Notes: a model not told the origin generated them from the letters alone. 53,229 bases of DNA from CAVOJV01 sp963696325 (GCA_963696325.1 CAVOJV010000037.1:1-53229), one strand, 5' to 3'; positions 35,000 through 46,181 are shown, numbered from the stretch's first letter. Program-made: numbers and translations.

Positions 35000-37657
35000 G
35001 AACCGTGACGTCGTCGAAGCGACGCCGATGTTGATGAGCCGGGCGACCTCGGCGGCCTGACCTCGGCCGAGGCCGAACGCCGCTTCGGCGCGACGGTCCG
35101 AACCGGCTCCCGACCCCGACGGGGCGCCCGCGTGGCGGCGGCTCGCCGCCGAGATGGTGCACTTCTTCGCCCTGATGTTCTGGGTGGCCGGCGCCCTGGC
35201 GTTCGTCGCCGGCATGCCCCAGCTCGGTGTCGCCGTGTTCGTGGTGATCGTGCTCAACGGCGTGTTCGCCTTCGCCCAGGAGCGACGGGCCGAGCACGCG
35301 GCCGAGCAGCTCCAGGACCTGCTGCCCCGCTGGTCACCGTACGTCCGCGACGGCGTGACGTCGCAGGTCCCGGCCGACGACCTGGTGCGTCGGCGACATG
35401 GTGCGTGCTCGCCGAGGGCGACCGGGTGTCCGCCGACCTGCGCCTCGAGGCGGTCCACGCGCTCGCCGTCGACACGTCGATGCTCACCGGCGAGAGCGCG
35501 CCGGCCCAGCTCCCGAGCGGTCGAGCCCGGTGTACGCCGGGCACGCTTCGTGGTCGAGGGCGAGGGCCGAGGGGACGGTGACCGCCACCGGCGGCCGACA
35601 CCCGACTGGCCGGCATCGCCGGCTCGACCAGCGCGCAGCGGCCGCCGCCGCACGCCGCTTGCGCGTGGAGCTCGACCGGGTGTCGCGCATCATCGCCGTG
35701 GTCGCCATCGCGGTCGGCCTGGCGTTCTTCGGGATCGCGCCCTGCTCGGGCACGCCGGCGGCGGACGGCTTCCTGTTCGCCGTCGGCGTGACGGTGGCGC
35801 TGGTGCCGTGCGGGCTGCTCCCGACCGTCACGCTGTCGCTGGCCATCGGCGCCCAGCGGATGGCCGGGCGCCACGCCCTGGTGCGCCACCTCGAGGCCGT
35901 CGAGACGCTGGGCTCCACCACCTTCATCTGCACCGACAAGACCGGCACCCTCACCCGCAACGAGATGGCGGTGGTCGAGGTGTGGACGCCGGCCGGGTCG
36001 GCCACGCATCGACGGGACCGGCTACGCGCCCGACCGCCGAGGTGACTGTGAGCCGCCTCGGTGCCGGCCGGCGGCTGCGCGCGCTCGCCCGGGCCGCCGG
36101 CCCGGTGCTCGACGGGCCGGGCGGTCGAGGTCGACGGCGAGTGGGGGCCCGCGGCGACCCGATGGAGGCGGCGCTGCACGCCCCTGCCCGCCGGCGTCGG
36201 GGTCGACCTCGCCGACCGACCAGTGGTCGCACCCGAGCCGCCCGGTTCCCGTTCGACAACCGGCGCCGGCGCATGTCGGTGGTGGCCGGCGACGAGGTGC
36301 TGGTGAAGGGCGCCCCCGACGCCGTGCTGCCCTGTGCGCGCCGCCGGCGGCCGACGCGGCGCTGGCCGAGCTCGCCGGCCGGGGCCTGCGGGTCCTGGCC
36401 ATCGCCAGCCGGCCGCTCGCCGCGGACCGGCGCCCCCGACGTCCGCCGACGATGCCGAGCCGGCCCTGACGCTGCTCGGCCTGGTCGGCGCTCGAGGACC
36501 CGCCGCGCCACGGCGCCCGCGACGCGCTCGCCGCCTGCCGCCGGGCCGGCATCAAGGTGGCGATGGTCACCGGCGACCATCCGGCGACGGCGCGGGCGAT
36601 CGCCGCGCGAGGTGGGCCTGCTGCGCCCGAGGGCCGCGTGCTCGAGGGCGACGACCTGCCCGACGACGACGCGGCGCTCGGCGCGCTGATCGACCACGAC
36701 GGGGTCGTGATCGCCCGGGTGGCGCCCGAGGACAAGCTCCGCATCGCCCGGGTCCTCCACGGCGGGGTCACGTCGTGGCGATGACCGGTGACGGCGTGAA
36801 CGACGCCCCGGCGCTGCGGGAGGCCGACGATCGGCGTCGCCATGGGCCGCTCGGGCACCGACGTCGCCCGTGAGGCGGCCGACCTCGTGCTGCTCGACGA
36901 CGACTTCGCCACGATCGTGGCCGCCATCGAGCAGGGCCGGGCGACCTTCTCCAACATCCGCCGCTTCCTCACCTACCACCTCACCGACAACGTGGCCGAG
37001 CTCGCGCCGTTCGTGGTGTGGGCCCTGTCGGGCGGGCGGTTCCCGCTCGCCATCGGCGTGCTGCAGGTGCTCGCCCTCGACATCGGCACCGACATCCTCC
37101 CCGCGCTGGCGCTCGGGGCCGAGCCCCCGGCGCCCACGTGCTGAACAGCCCCCGATCCGCCGGCACCTGCTCGATCGGCGCCTGTTCCGCCGGGCGTTCG
37201 GTGTGCTCGGGCCGGTCGAGGCGGCCGTTGGAGCTGACGGCCTTCGTCGTGGCGTTCCTCGCGCGCCGGCTGGCGGCCCGGTGACGCCGTTCCCCGAGGG
37301 CGCGCGTCCTGGCGGCGTCGGGCGCGGCGTTCACCGCGGTGGTGCTCGGCCAGATGGCCAACGCCTTCGCCTGTCGCAGCACCGTGCGCCCGGTGTGGGC
37401 GGTGGGGTGGCCCACCAACCGGCTGCTGCTCGGTGCGCTCGTGGCGGAGCTCGCGATGCTGGTCGCGTTCCTCTTCTCGGCCCGGTCGCCAGACCTGCTG
37501 GGCCAGGCGCCACCGACCCTGGTCGGGCTCGCCGTCGCATCGCCGCGATGCCCTGCGGTGCTCCTCGCCGATGCCGCGCAGAAGGCCGGCTCGACGACGT
37601 CGCGGGCGGGGACTGGGCCGGGCCGCGGCGCCGCTCGCTCAGAGCCCGGTCGGATAG
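35000..37657 (+). CDS. CtpF-like cation-transporting P-type ATPase (multiple frameshifts)
   Basis: P2A-type (calcium-pump-like) ATPase motifs appear in order over several frames: GGLTSAEAERRFG (cation ATPase N-terminus), WRRLAAEMVHFFALMFWVAG, MLTGESAPA (actuator), FICTDKTGTLTRNEMAVVE (phosphorylated aspartate), MTGDGVNDAPALREAD (hinge), then VAREAADLVLLDDDFATIV and the C-terminal transport helices (PLAIGVLQVLALDIGTDILP; GQMANAFACRSTVRPV). At least seven indels interrupt it, e.g. near 35,390, 35,520, 36,010, 36,780 and 37,140. Start is uncertain because the 5' part is also broken. The ion cannot be told. Its end overlaps the end of the erythromycin-esterase gene by about 19 bp (convergent). 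Confidence 0.75.
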
Positions 37658-38930
37658 GTGGCGGGCGCTTCGCCCCGCTCCCACAGCGAGGTGCGCTCGA
37701 GCGGCTCGACCGCGAGGTGCGAGTCAAAGTGGAGGAGGACGTCGAACTGCTGGGGCGTGCCGGGCGTGGAACTAGTGGCTGAACCGCTCCGTGTCCGGGC
37801 GGTAGATGACCCCGATCGCCCGTTCCAGCCGTACCGCGCTCGACTCCACACGGCGGGTCGGACCAGCGGCAGCAGGAAGCGCGCCTCGGGCAGTGCATGG
37901 AACGCCGACTCCCAGCTGCCCGCCATCGCAGGTCGCACCCGCTTGCGCTCCGCCGGCCCACCCCACTCCGACGCTGCGGTGACCGTCCGGTGTTGGTGGT
38001 GAATCCGACCAGCATCGATCGTCGGGCCAACGGTTCCTCACCAGCTGTCCGAGGGTCAGCTCGCCATGCGATCCCAGCTCGGTCGCCCTGGCGTCACCGA
38101 CATGGGAGTTGTGCGCCCACACCACCACCTTCGCCGGTCCGTCACGCCCCGACAGGTGCGTCACCAGGGCGTCCACCGTGTCGGCCATGTGGTGGTCGCG
38201 GAGGTTCCACGACGAGATCCGCCCCGGTACATCGCCCGGTAGTAGCGCTCGGCGTCGTGCACGAGCTGTGCGTTGTGCTCCGCGAAGAAGAACTCGTCGT
38301 GTGCCGCCCAGCCGTCCCGGGCGAGCAGGTCGGCGGAGCGGTGACGCAGGTCGATCAGCTGTGCCACCACCTCGTTCTTGCACGGCACCATCAGGTCGAG
38401 CGAGACCGCGGGCCGTACTCAGGTCCCTCGGCCGCACGTGGTCGAAGCATCCGTACCGCATCCGTGCCTGCGCGCAGCTGCAGGATCGACGCCCTGCAGG
38501 TAGTCGACCACCGCCTCCATCGACGAGCGGAGGCTGTAGAGGTCGACACCGTAGAAGCCGCGCGCGGGCCTCGGGCGGCTGCTGCAGGTTCCGAGCCCGC
38601 AGCCACTCCACGAACTCGAGGACCTCGGTGTTGCGCCACATCCACGAGGGGAAGCGCTGAAAGTCGGCCAGTGCGGAACGCCATCGGGATCGGACGACTC
38701 GCCGCGCACGTAGCGGTTCACGCGGTAGGCGTCGGGCCAGTCGGCCTCGACCGCCACCGCGGTGAATCCGCGCTCCTGGATGAGACGGCGGGTGATGTGG
38801 GCACGTTCCCGGTAGAACTCCGCGTGCCGTGCGACGCCTCGCCGAGCAGAACGACACGTCGATCGCCGACGAGCTCCACCAGGGCGTCATAGTGGGCGAC
38901 CCTCCTCGGGATCGGGACGATCAGATCGGT
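37639..38930 (-). CDS. Erythromycin esterase-like protein (multiple frameshifts)
   Basis: On the minus strand, the pieces join into a full Ere-type domain: VVLLGEASHGT and EFYRERAHITRRLIQE at the start, VAVEADWPDAYRVNRYVRG, then FPSWMWRNTEVLEFVEWLRA, DEFFFAEHNAQLVHDAERYY, NLRDHHMADTVDALVTHL, VVWAHNSHVGDARATELG, and the typical C-terminus QFDVLLHFDSHLAVEPLE with PATYPTGL. The frame changes at least five times. Related domains are fused to phosphoribosyltransferases in the mycobacterial DosR regulon (Rv2030c type), and here it follows such a gene directly, with overlapping ends, so fusion or coupling is likely. Erythromycin hydrolysis is not implied: most members have unknown substrates. Confidence 0.75.
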
Positions 38931-40282
38931 CGAGCCCCTCGATCTCCGGGCCCGGACTCACTGGGGGCGACCCGACCGCATCGGCGCCGAGCAGGTGCTG
39001 CACGAACCAGTCCCTCGCCGACGACGCCGCCTGATCGAGGGTGCCCGGCTCCTCGAAGAAGGCGACCCGCGCCCGGCACCACCGAGACCCGGTGCTCGCA
39101 GCGCATCTGGTCAGCCGCGGCACGGTTCAGCGCGAGCACCTCATGGTCCTCGCCCCCCACGATCAGCAGGGTCGGCGAGGTGACCGCGGAGAGGCGCTCG
39201 CCCGCGAGGTCCGGTCGCCCGCCCCGCGACACCACTGCGCCGATGTGGCGGTCGGACTCGGCCGTGGCCCGCAGCGCAGCGCCGGCTCCGGTGCTCGCCC
39301 CGAAGTAGCCGATGTCCAGCTGGCTCGTCTCGGGCTCGGCCGCGATCCAGCGGGTGCCGGCCAGAAGCCGCCGGGCGAGCAGCGAGATGTCGAACACGTT
39401 GGACCGGTCGAGCGCCTCGTCGGGGGTGAGCAGGTCGAACAGCAGGGTCGCGAGCCCCGCCCGGTCGAGCACGTCGGCCACCGACTGGTTCCGGGGGCCG
39501 TGGCGGCTGCTCCCACCGCCGTGCGCGAACAGCACGACACCCCGGGCGTGGTCGGGCAGGGTCAGGCGCCCACCGACGGTCACGTCCCCGTCGAGGATGC
39601 CGACCTCGAAGTGGCGGAACCCGGCAGCGGGTGCCGGCGACACCCGTGAGCCGCCGTACCGCTTGAGCAGCTGCTCCACCTCGCCGTCGGTGGTCTGGGA
39701 GAAGTCGTCGTACCACTGCCCGATGGCCCGGAACTGCCGTGGGACGTGGACGCACACCACCTCGTCGACGGCGCGCCGCAGTCGGCAACGGCCTGTTCGG
39801 CGGCGACCGGCACGGCCATGACGACCTTCGACGCTCCCAACAGACGCGCCGACTGGCTGGCCGCCAGCGTGGTGGAGCCGGTCGCCATGCCGTCATCGAC
39901 CAGGACGGCCGTGCGTCCGACGAGGGGCAACGTGGGACGGTCGCCGTGGTACCTGCTGGCGCGGCGATCAGCTCGTCCGTTCCGCCGAGTCGACGGGCGG
40001 CCAGTTGCTCGTCCGAGACACCGGTGGCCCGGATCACGTCACCGTCCAGCACCCGGACGCCGAGCTCCCCGATCGCCCCCATCGCCTACTCGGGGTGCGA
40101 CGCTGCACCCTGAGCTTGCGGACCACGATCACGTCGAGCGGGAGGCCCAGCGAGCGCTTATCTTCCGCTGCGACCGGGACCCCGCCCCGAGGAAGGGCGA
40201 GCACCACCGCAGGATCATCGACCTTGCCGACGAGCACCTCGGCCAACTGGCGGCCGGCATCGCTGTGGTCCCGGAACCTCAT
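38921..40282 (-). CDS. Phosphoribosyltransferase-dienelactone hydrolase fusion (frameshifted)
   Basis: The N-terminal third is a PRTase: MRFRDHSDAGRQLAEVLV, VVLALPRGGVPVAAE, then VLVDDGMATGSTTLAA, the PRPP loop. The rest is a dienelactone-hydrolase fold: FEVGILDGDVTVGGRL, VVLFAHGGGSSRHGPRN, IGYFGASTGAGAALRA with the nucleophile serine or its equivalent, and SPTLLIVGGEDHEVLALN. This is the domain order of mycobacterial Rv0571c, another DosR-regulon member. Frameshifts lie near 40,090, 39,940, 39,780 and 39,080. Start ATG 40282 precedes the PRTase signature; a DosR-box-like site lies about 50 bp upstream. The C-terminus touches the erythromycin-esterase gene, so one three-domain protein is possible. 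Confidence 0.75.
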
Positions 40283-40330
40283 GATCCTCACCTCGCTGGG
40301 ATCCTTCCAGCCGCAACGGACGCCCATGTA

Positions 40331-40344
40331 GGGCCGATGGTCCC
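40331..40344. promoter_or_regulatory. DosR-box-like dyad upstream of the PRTase-hydrolase gene
   Basis: GGGCCGATGGTCCC matches the DosR core GGGACTWWAGTCCC in spacing and in all three G and all three C positions of the arms, followed by AA as in the full consensus. It lies about 50 bp upstream of the start at 40282. It is the best of the three candidate boxes in this piece. A search with a real weight matrix is required to judge significance at this GC content. Confidence 0.45.
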
Positions 40345-40396
40345 AAGCGGTCCGGCGTCCCGGAGAAGGAGGTGGTGAAGGGCGCCGCCCCGTCGG

Positions 40397-40609
40397 TCAG
40401 TCCCGGTGCAGCACGACCGTGCTCGGTCGTGTCCGCGGAGGCCGCTGCCGACAGCGTGGTAGGGAGGTGTCGGCACGGGTCGGCACGATCGACTTCACCT
40501 GCCAGCCCTCGGCGGCCCAGCCGTTGAGCAGGTCGGTCAGGTGCTCCGCACCCAGCTCGCCACCGTCCCAGTGCACGGACTCGACCCGGTACGTCTGGCT
40601 GATGACCAC
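40397..40609 (-). CDS. Small protein resembling DUF4177
   Basis: The 70-residue product has YRVESVHWDGG, then HLTDLLNGWAAEGWQVKSI and a last strand TVVLHRD. This matches the layout of DUF4177, small proteins of unknown function with a strand, a helix carrying EGW, and final strands. The section between (SLPRCRQRPPRTRPS) is arginine- and proline-rich and may be a frameshifted stretch. It lies on the same strand as, and upstream of, the PRTase-hydrolase gene. Confidence 0.5.
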   Translation of the reverse strand: MVISQTYRVESVHWDGGELGAEHLTDLLNGWAAEGWQVKSIVPTRADTSLPRCRQRPPRTRPSTVVLHRD

Positions 40610-40812
40610 CAGATCTGGGCCGGCCGAACCCCGACCGCGGTGGAACGAGGCGACGAACAGTTACTCTGAGTGCCATGTCGACCACTACGAGTAGCATCTC
40701 CGGTGCGGTCAGCTCGCCGCGTTGTCGACCTGCCAGGTGGCGCTTACCCTGGGCAGCCGGGGCGAGGTGGACAGCTGGTCCTGTCCGGCGGACACGGTCT
40801 GTACGGCCGCAT

Positions 40813-41039
40813 CCATGACCTTCGCCGCTGAGCATGCAAGCCGCCAGACACGGGGCGGCGTGAGCGGCCTCTTTACTGCCGTTAGCAGCGCGGGTTTCCT
40901 CTCGGGCACGTTGCTCAGCGGGTTTGTGGTGGAGATAGCAGGCTTCAACCTGCTTTTTTTCGGCTGTGCGCTGGTAGCGGTTGTCAGCGCCGGCTGTTTC
41001 TTGCTATTATGGCGGCAGCAGACGGAACTGGGTCTTTGA
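40813..41039 (+). pseudogene. C-terminal fragment of an MFS transporter
   Basis: From about 40,813 the plus strand reads as the end of a major facilitator protein: SMTFAAEHASRQTRGGVSGL, then two membrane helices (LSGTLLSGFVVEIAG and LLFFGCALVAVVSAGCFLLL) and the end WRQQTELGL. The remaining ten helices are absent. The sequence to the left does not continue the transporter and has the high GC of the actinobacterial piece, so this fragment marks the second contig junction. It lies 69 bp before the oxidoreductase, perhaps once in one operon. Confidence 0.6.
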
Positions 41040-41108
41040 AACTCGAGTGTCGTGACCGTCTAGAAACTACCGCGAAGACGCAAAGTAACGAAGGAGCACG
41101 AAGAGAGC

Positions 41109-42441
<1,333 letters not shown>

Positions 42442-42545
42442 TGGCTGTTTTCGGCTTAGGGTTTGCTATATTTTCTAGGCCCAGCACAAGCCCGACGCGA
42501 TCCAGCGTCTCCCTGCGTCCCCCCAATTCCCACAAGGAGGCCCAT

Positions 42546-44226
42546 ATGACACCGCGCAAGGTTGTTGTTGCCGGCGCACTGGGCGAATGCGTCCATGTGG
42601 CCGGCGTCATGAACTTCCTGCGTCTGGCCGAGGAAGCTGGCTGGCAGACGGTCTTTCTCGGTCCGGCCGTGTCCGTAGAGCAGGTGCTGCAGGCGGCGCG
42701 GGACCAGCAGGCGACGCTGGTCGGCGTTTCCTATCGCCTGACGCCAGAGACCGGCGAACGCCTGCTGGCCGAATTCACCGAGGCAGCGGACGACCTGGCG
42801 CAGGCCGGGGTGCGCTTCGCTTTTGGCGGCACCCCACCCGTCGCCGCACGGGCACGCGCCTTCACAGGGTTCTTCGACGCTGTGTTCGACGGCAGTGAGA
42901 CGCCGGCAGATGTGCTGGCCTACTTGCGTGCCGGCGCGCCCCCGGTGGCCGCGGCCGACTATCCCGGTACGCTGCTGGAACGCATCGCCTGGCAAGCGCC
43001 CTATCCGCTCCTGCGGCACCACTTCGGTCTGCCCACGCTTGCCGCTACGCAGGAGGGGATCGAGCAAATCGCGGCGGCGAAAGTGCTGGACGTCATCTCC
43101 TTGGGCATCGACCAGGATGCCCAGGAGAACTTCTTCCACCCCGAGCGCCAGGATCCGCGGCGGACCGGGGCGGGCGGCGTGCCGGTGCGGAGTGCGGACG
43201 ACTATCGGCTGCTCTACGCGGCCAGCCGCCAAGGCAACTTCCCGCTGCTGCGCACCTATTCGGGCACCGACGACTTCATTCGCCTGGCCGAGCTGTATCT
43301 GGACACCATTCGCCTGGCCTGGGCAGCCGTGCCGCTCTTCTGGTTCAACCAGATGGATGGGCGCGGCCCCCACGATCTGGAAGGGTCGATCCGGGCGCAC
43401 CAGGAGTTGATCGCCTGGTATGCCGCCCACGACGTCCCGGTGGAACTCAACGAGCCCCACCACTGGGGGATGCGGGATGCGCCCGATGTGGTCTTTGTCG
43501 TCGCCGGCTATCTTTCTGCCTACACTGCCTGGGGGTTCGGCGTCCGGGACTATGTGGCGCAGTTGATGTTCAACAGCCCGCCGGGCGTCGCCGATGCCAT
43601 GGACCTGGCCAAGATGCTGGCCGTCCTGGAACTGATCGAGCCGCTCGCCAGCCAGCCCCGTCCAGGAGCCCTGGCTGCCAATGGCTGGCTGCCGAACCCT
43701 GGTTTCCACATCCACCGCCAGACCCGCGTCGGCCTCCTCAGCCACCCACTGGACCCGGAGGCGGCACGCGGTCACCTGGCTGCCGCCACCTACCTGCAGA
43801 TGGCGCTCAAGCCGCAGATCGTCCATGTGGTCGGTCATACCGAAGCCGATCATGCGGCGACCGCCGCTGATGTGATCGCAGCCTGCACCGTGGCCCGCCG
43901 GGCCATCGAAAACGCTGTCCGTGGTGCGCCGGACATGACCGCGGATCCAGCCGTACAGGCGCGCAAGCGCGAGCTCATGGCCGAGGCAGCGACGACGCTG
44001 GCCGCCATTCGCCAGTTGGCGCCGCCCGGTGTGACCGACCCGCTGCTCGACCCGCCCACGCTGGCGCGGGCCGTGACCAGCGGTATTCTGGACGCCCCAC
44101 ACCTGCGCAACAATGCGTTTGGCCGGGGCGCCATCAACACCCGCATCGTTGCGGGCGCCTGCGTCGCGGTCGATGCCGCCGGTCGAGCCGCTGGCGGAAA
44201 AGGAGCGACTGGCTGCGCTCCTGTGA
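42546..44226 (+). CDS. Cobalamin-binding mutase-like protein (one frameshift near the end)
   Basis: A clear AAGGAGG precedes ATG 42546. The N-terminal 130 residues resemble a B12-binding domain: GECVHVAGVMNFLRLAEEAG in place of the DxHxxG loop (the histidine and glycine kept, the aspartate replaced by cysteine), then GVSYRLTPETGERLL and FGGTPPVAARA. The rest resembles methylaspartate/glutamate-mutase-type barrels: LDVISLGIDQDAQENFF, TGAGGVPVRSADDYRLLYAA, NFPLLRTYSGTDDFIRLAEL, VPVELNEPHHWGMRDAPDVV, FNSPPGVADAMDLAKMLAVL. One extra base near 44,183 hides the true end (PLAEKERLAALL, stop 44224). It probably carries out a B12-dependent carbon-skeleton rearrangement or related reaction; the substrate is unknown. 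Confidence 0.75.
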
Positions 44227-44257
44227 CTTACGCACGGTCCGGCCAATGTCGCTACGG

Positions 44258-44342
44258 ATGCCCCTGGGAGGCCGGCATCGCCGGCAGCGTGTCTGGCTTT
44301 TGTCCAGCCTGCCGCCAGGGATGGCGGCGCTCCCAGGGGCAT
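44258..44342. repeat. Multi-hairpin inverted repeat (cloverleaf-like)
   Basis: A perfect 13-bp inverted repeat, ATGCCCCTGGGAG (44258-44270) and CTCCCAGGGGCAT (44330-44342), encloses further short stems: GCCGGC/GCCGGC at 44271-44285, CTGG/CCAG near 44,293-44,307, and GCCGCC/GGCGGC at 44311-44328. It lies just after the cobalamin gene and before the next start. This looks like a REP- or MITE-type element of the host genome; it could also end transcription. Confidence 0.65.
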
Positions 44343-44372
44343 AATCCCTATACGTAACTCAAGGAGGCAAGA

Positions 44373-44445
44373 ATGAGCACCATCATCTACGCCAGCCGCT
44401 CTGATGGTCCGGCCCAGGCCCGCATCTTCCGCATCAAAGAGTCCG
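44373..44445 (+). pseudogene. 5' stub of an unrecognised gene cut by the IS element
   Basis: A strong AAGGAGG (44361-44367) precedes ATG 44373, which opens a frame reading MSTIIYASRSDGPAQARIF and six more codons before the IS left end at 44446. The rest of the gene is not found on the other side of the IS. It was the third gene of the oxidoreductase-cobalamin operon. Too short to name. Confidence 0.55.
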
Positions 44446-46181
44446 GGGTGCATCTCTCAAAACTCATGCTTCTATGCGGCCAACGGCAAGGAATAATCGA
44501 ATGGCCGAACCGGTTGCGCGGCACCCTTGCGCACGATGTAAGTGTTGACATTTTCAGCGAAAGAGCCATCCTCGAATGGCCCAACCAGTCGAGTGGAACC
44601 CGCTAACGGGATCGGCTGTATTGGGTCCGCGCTGATGATTTTCACCTTGTGCTGGTTCGGCACGGTTGGTACTGTGACCGTTTTACGGAAATCGGCGCTC
44701 AACAGCGTCCAGGCAGCCTGCCAGCGGTTACTTTGGATCAGACTGCGCAAGGTCAGGATCGCTTGACCGCCAGCGTTTGTCCAGGCCATGCCGGAACGTT
44801 TCAGGCGTTGCGTAACCAGGGTTTTACAACTGGCTTCCATCACGCCACTGGCAATGGGCAGGTTCAGGCGGATGTAAGCGGCGTAGTGCATGCGCGGCTG
44901 TTGATTGCGGAAGTAGGTCAGTTCGGCCGCCAGGCGTTTATGCTGATTGCCGCTGGTCAGGCTGCACTGGAAGCGGAAGGTGCGGATGATCCGTTCAGCA
45001 CCGTCATCGAGTTCTTTGAGCCCGGTTTTCAGGCGTTCAAAGAAAGCCTTGCCTTGCTGGGTGCTTTCGCCCCAAGCCGCATCGCAGCCATTTTTCAAGT
45101 GGTCGCAGGCGTGATAGAAGTCCACGATTTCAATGGGCGCTTGGGCTGGCGCCGGCAGCTGGGCGGCGATATCGTTCATGAGCCGCCAATTGTCTTTCGC
45201 ACCATCGGCCAGGTGCACCCGTAGCAAAGCAGGGCTCAACGCCAAAATACTGGCAACTTCAGTCGCCAACTGCTGTTGCAAAGTCACCTTTTTGTTTTCC
45301 GGCATGCGCGCATAGCGCACGGTTTGTAAGCGTTCGGCTGCCTCGTCGTACAGCGTAACCGTGCCGCAGCCCACTTCCTTGTAACCCGTTGGCCCGCTGG
45401 CGTGTTTGCCGGGTTGCTGCGCCTTCGCTTGTTTATCAGCACCCCGAATGGGCGCCATCACCCCATCCACCGAGATCGCCAGCACCTTGGCCGCGGCTGG
45501 CACCGTCTCCGTTTGGCGCAACTGCGCTTCCCAAGGTACACGCTGGTCTTCCCAGTGGGGCAAGAGCACTTTCGTCAGCCGATCCAGACTGCTGCGTGAA
45601 GGCTGCATGTTGCCGATCTCACCAAATAGTGCTTCGCTTTCGCCTGGGGTCAGGAGCGCCATCGCATAGGCGCCCTGCCGCGCCGCCCGTGGCGTGAAAT
45701 AGCCCACGATGATCCCGCTCCGCAATTCCAACGGGCAGATGCTTTTGCCTTTTTCGGCTACCGGCTTGTACAAATTGCGTTCCACCGCCACGCAACCCGC
45801 AGCCGTGAGATAGGTCTCTGGTGATCTGGCACTGCGCCGATACACTTTACCTGCCACTTCGATTGCTTGTGCCGTGACATCGTACTGGCTCAATTCTGCG
45901 CCGATTAATTCACTTTCTAACGCCATGACCAACGTATGGAGCTCTTGCTCAAAGCGCTCAACGGCATCCACGGTGGACAATTCGGGCTGTGTCGCCCATT
46001 GCTCGCTTCGCTTTTGGACAAATGCCGCCAACCGCTGTGCGGCTGGACTGTGCAAAAAGCTGTCTGTATGGCAAGATTCCATCGGTAGCCTCCGTCTAAA
46101 GTACAGGTTTCGTAGACCATCTACTTTTACGTGAGGCTATCTTTTTGTCAAGTACCTGTTCTCATTTTGAGAGATGCACCC
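44446..46181 (-). mobile_element. ISKra4-like insertion sequence, 1,736 bp
   Basis: The ends are perfect 17-bp inverted repeats: GGGTGCATCTCTCAAAA at 44446-44462 and its reverse complement at 46165-46181. One intact transposase gene fills the element on the minus strand. No direct target duplication is seen (left flank ends AGTCCG, right flank begins ATGTGAC). The genes on the two sides do not belong together, so either a deletion happened next to the element or the assembly crossed between two copies. Confidence 0.9.
44472..46082 (-). CDS. ISKra4-like family transposase
   Basis: This intact 536-residue protein has the layout of ISKra4-type transposases: a long N-terminal helical part, ISVDGVMAPIRGADKQAKA with the first catalytic aspartate, LRVHLADGAKDNWRLMNDIA, VDFYHACDHLKN with the second acidic/histidine cluster, and the C-terminal SGVMEASCKTLVTQRLKRSG, carrying the last glutamate. 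These support a DDE nuclease. It is without frameshift although its surroundings are rich in indels. Confidence 0.85.
   Translation of the reverse strand: MESCHTDSFLHSPAAQRLAAFVQKRSEQWATQPELSTVDAVERFEQELHTLVMALESELIGAELSQYDVTAQAIEVAGKVYRRSARSPETYLTAAGCVAVERNLYKPVAEKGKSICPLELRSGIIVGYFTPRAARQGAYAMALLTPGESEALFGEIGNMQPSRSSLDRLTKVLLPHWEDQRVPWEAQLRQTETVPAAAKVLAISVDGVMAPIRGADKQAKAQQPGKHASGPTGYKEVGCGTVTLYDEAAERLQTVRYARMPENKKVTLQQQLATEVASILALSPALLRVHLADGAKDNWRLMNDIAAQLPAPAQAPIEIVDFYHACDHLKNGCDAAWGESTQQGKAFFERLKTGLKELDDGAERIIRTFRFQCSLTSGNQHKRLAAELTYFRNQQPRMHYAAYIRLNLPIASGVMEASCKTLVTQRLKRSGMAWTNAGGQAILTLRSLIQSNRWQAAWTLLSADFRKTVTVPTVPNQHKVKIISADPIQPIPLAGSTRLVGPFEDGSFAENVNTYIVRKGAAQPVRPFDYSLPLAA

Noticed and set aside
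35154..36689. 511-codon plus-strand frame in the P-type ATPase
   Set aside because: Only its first part carries ATPase sequence; after 35,400 it becomes arginine-proline-alanine-rich out-of-frame reading typical of high-GC DNA.
42456..44453. 665-codon minus-strand open frame
   Set aside because: It is the antisense of the cobalamin-binding gene, which has the ribosome-binding site and conserved motifs.
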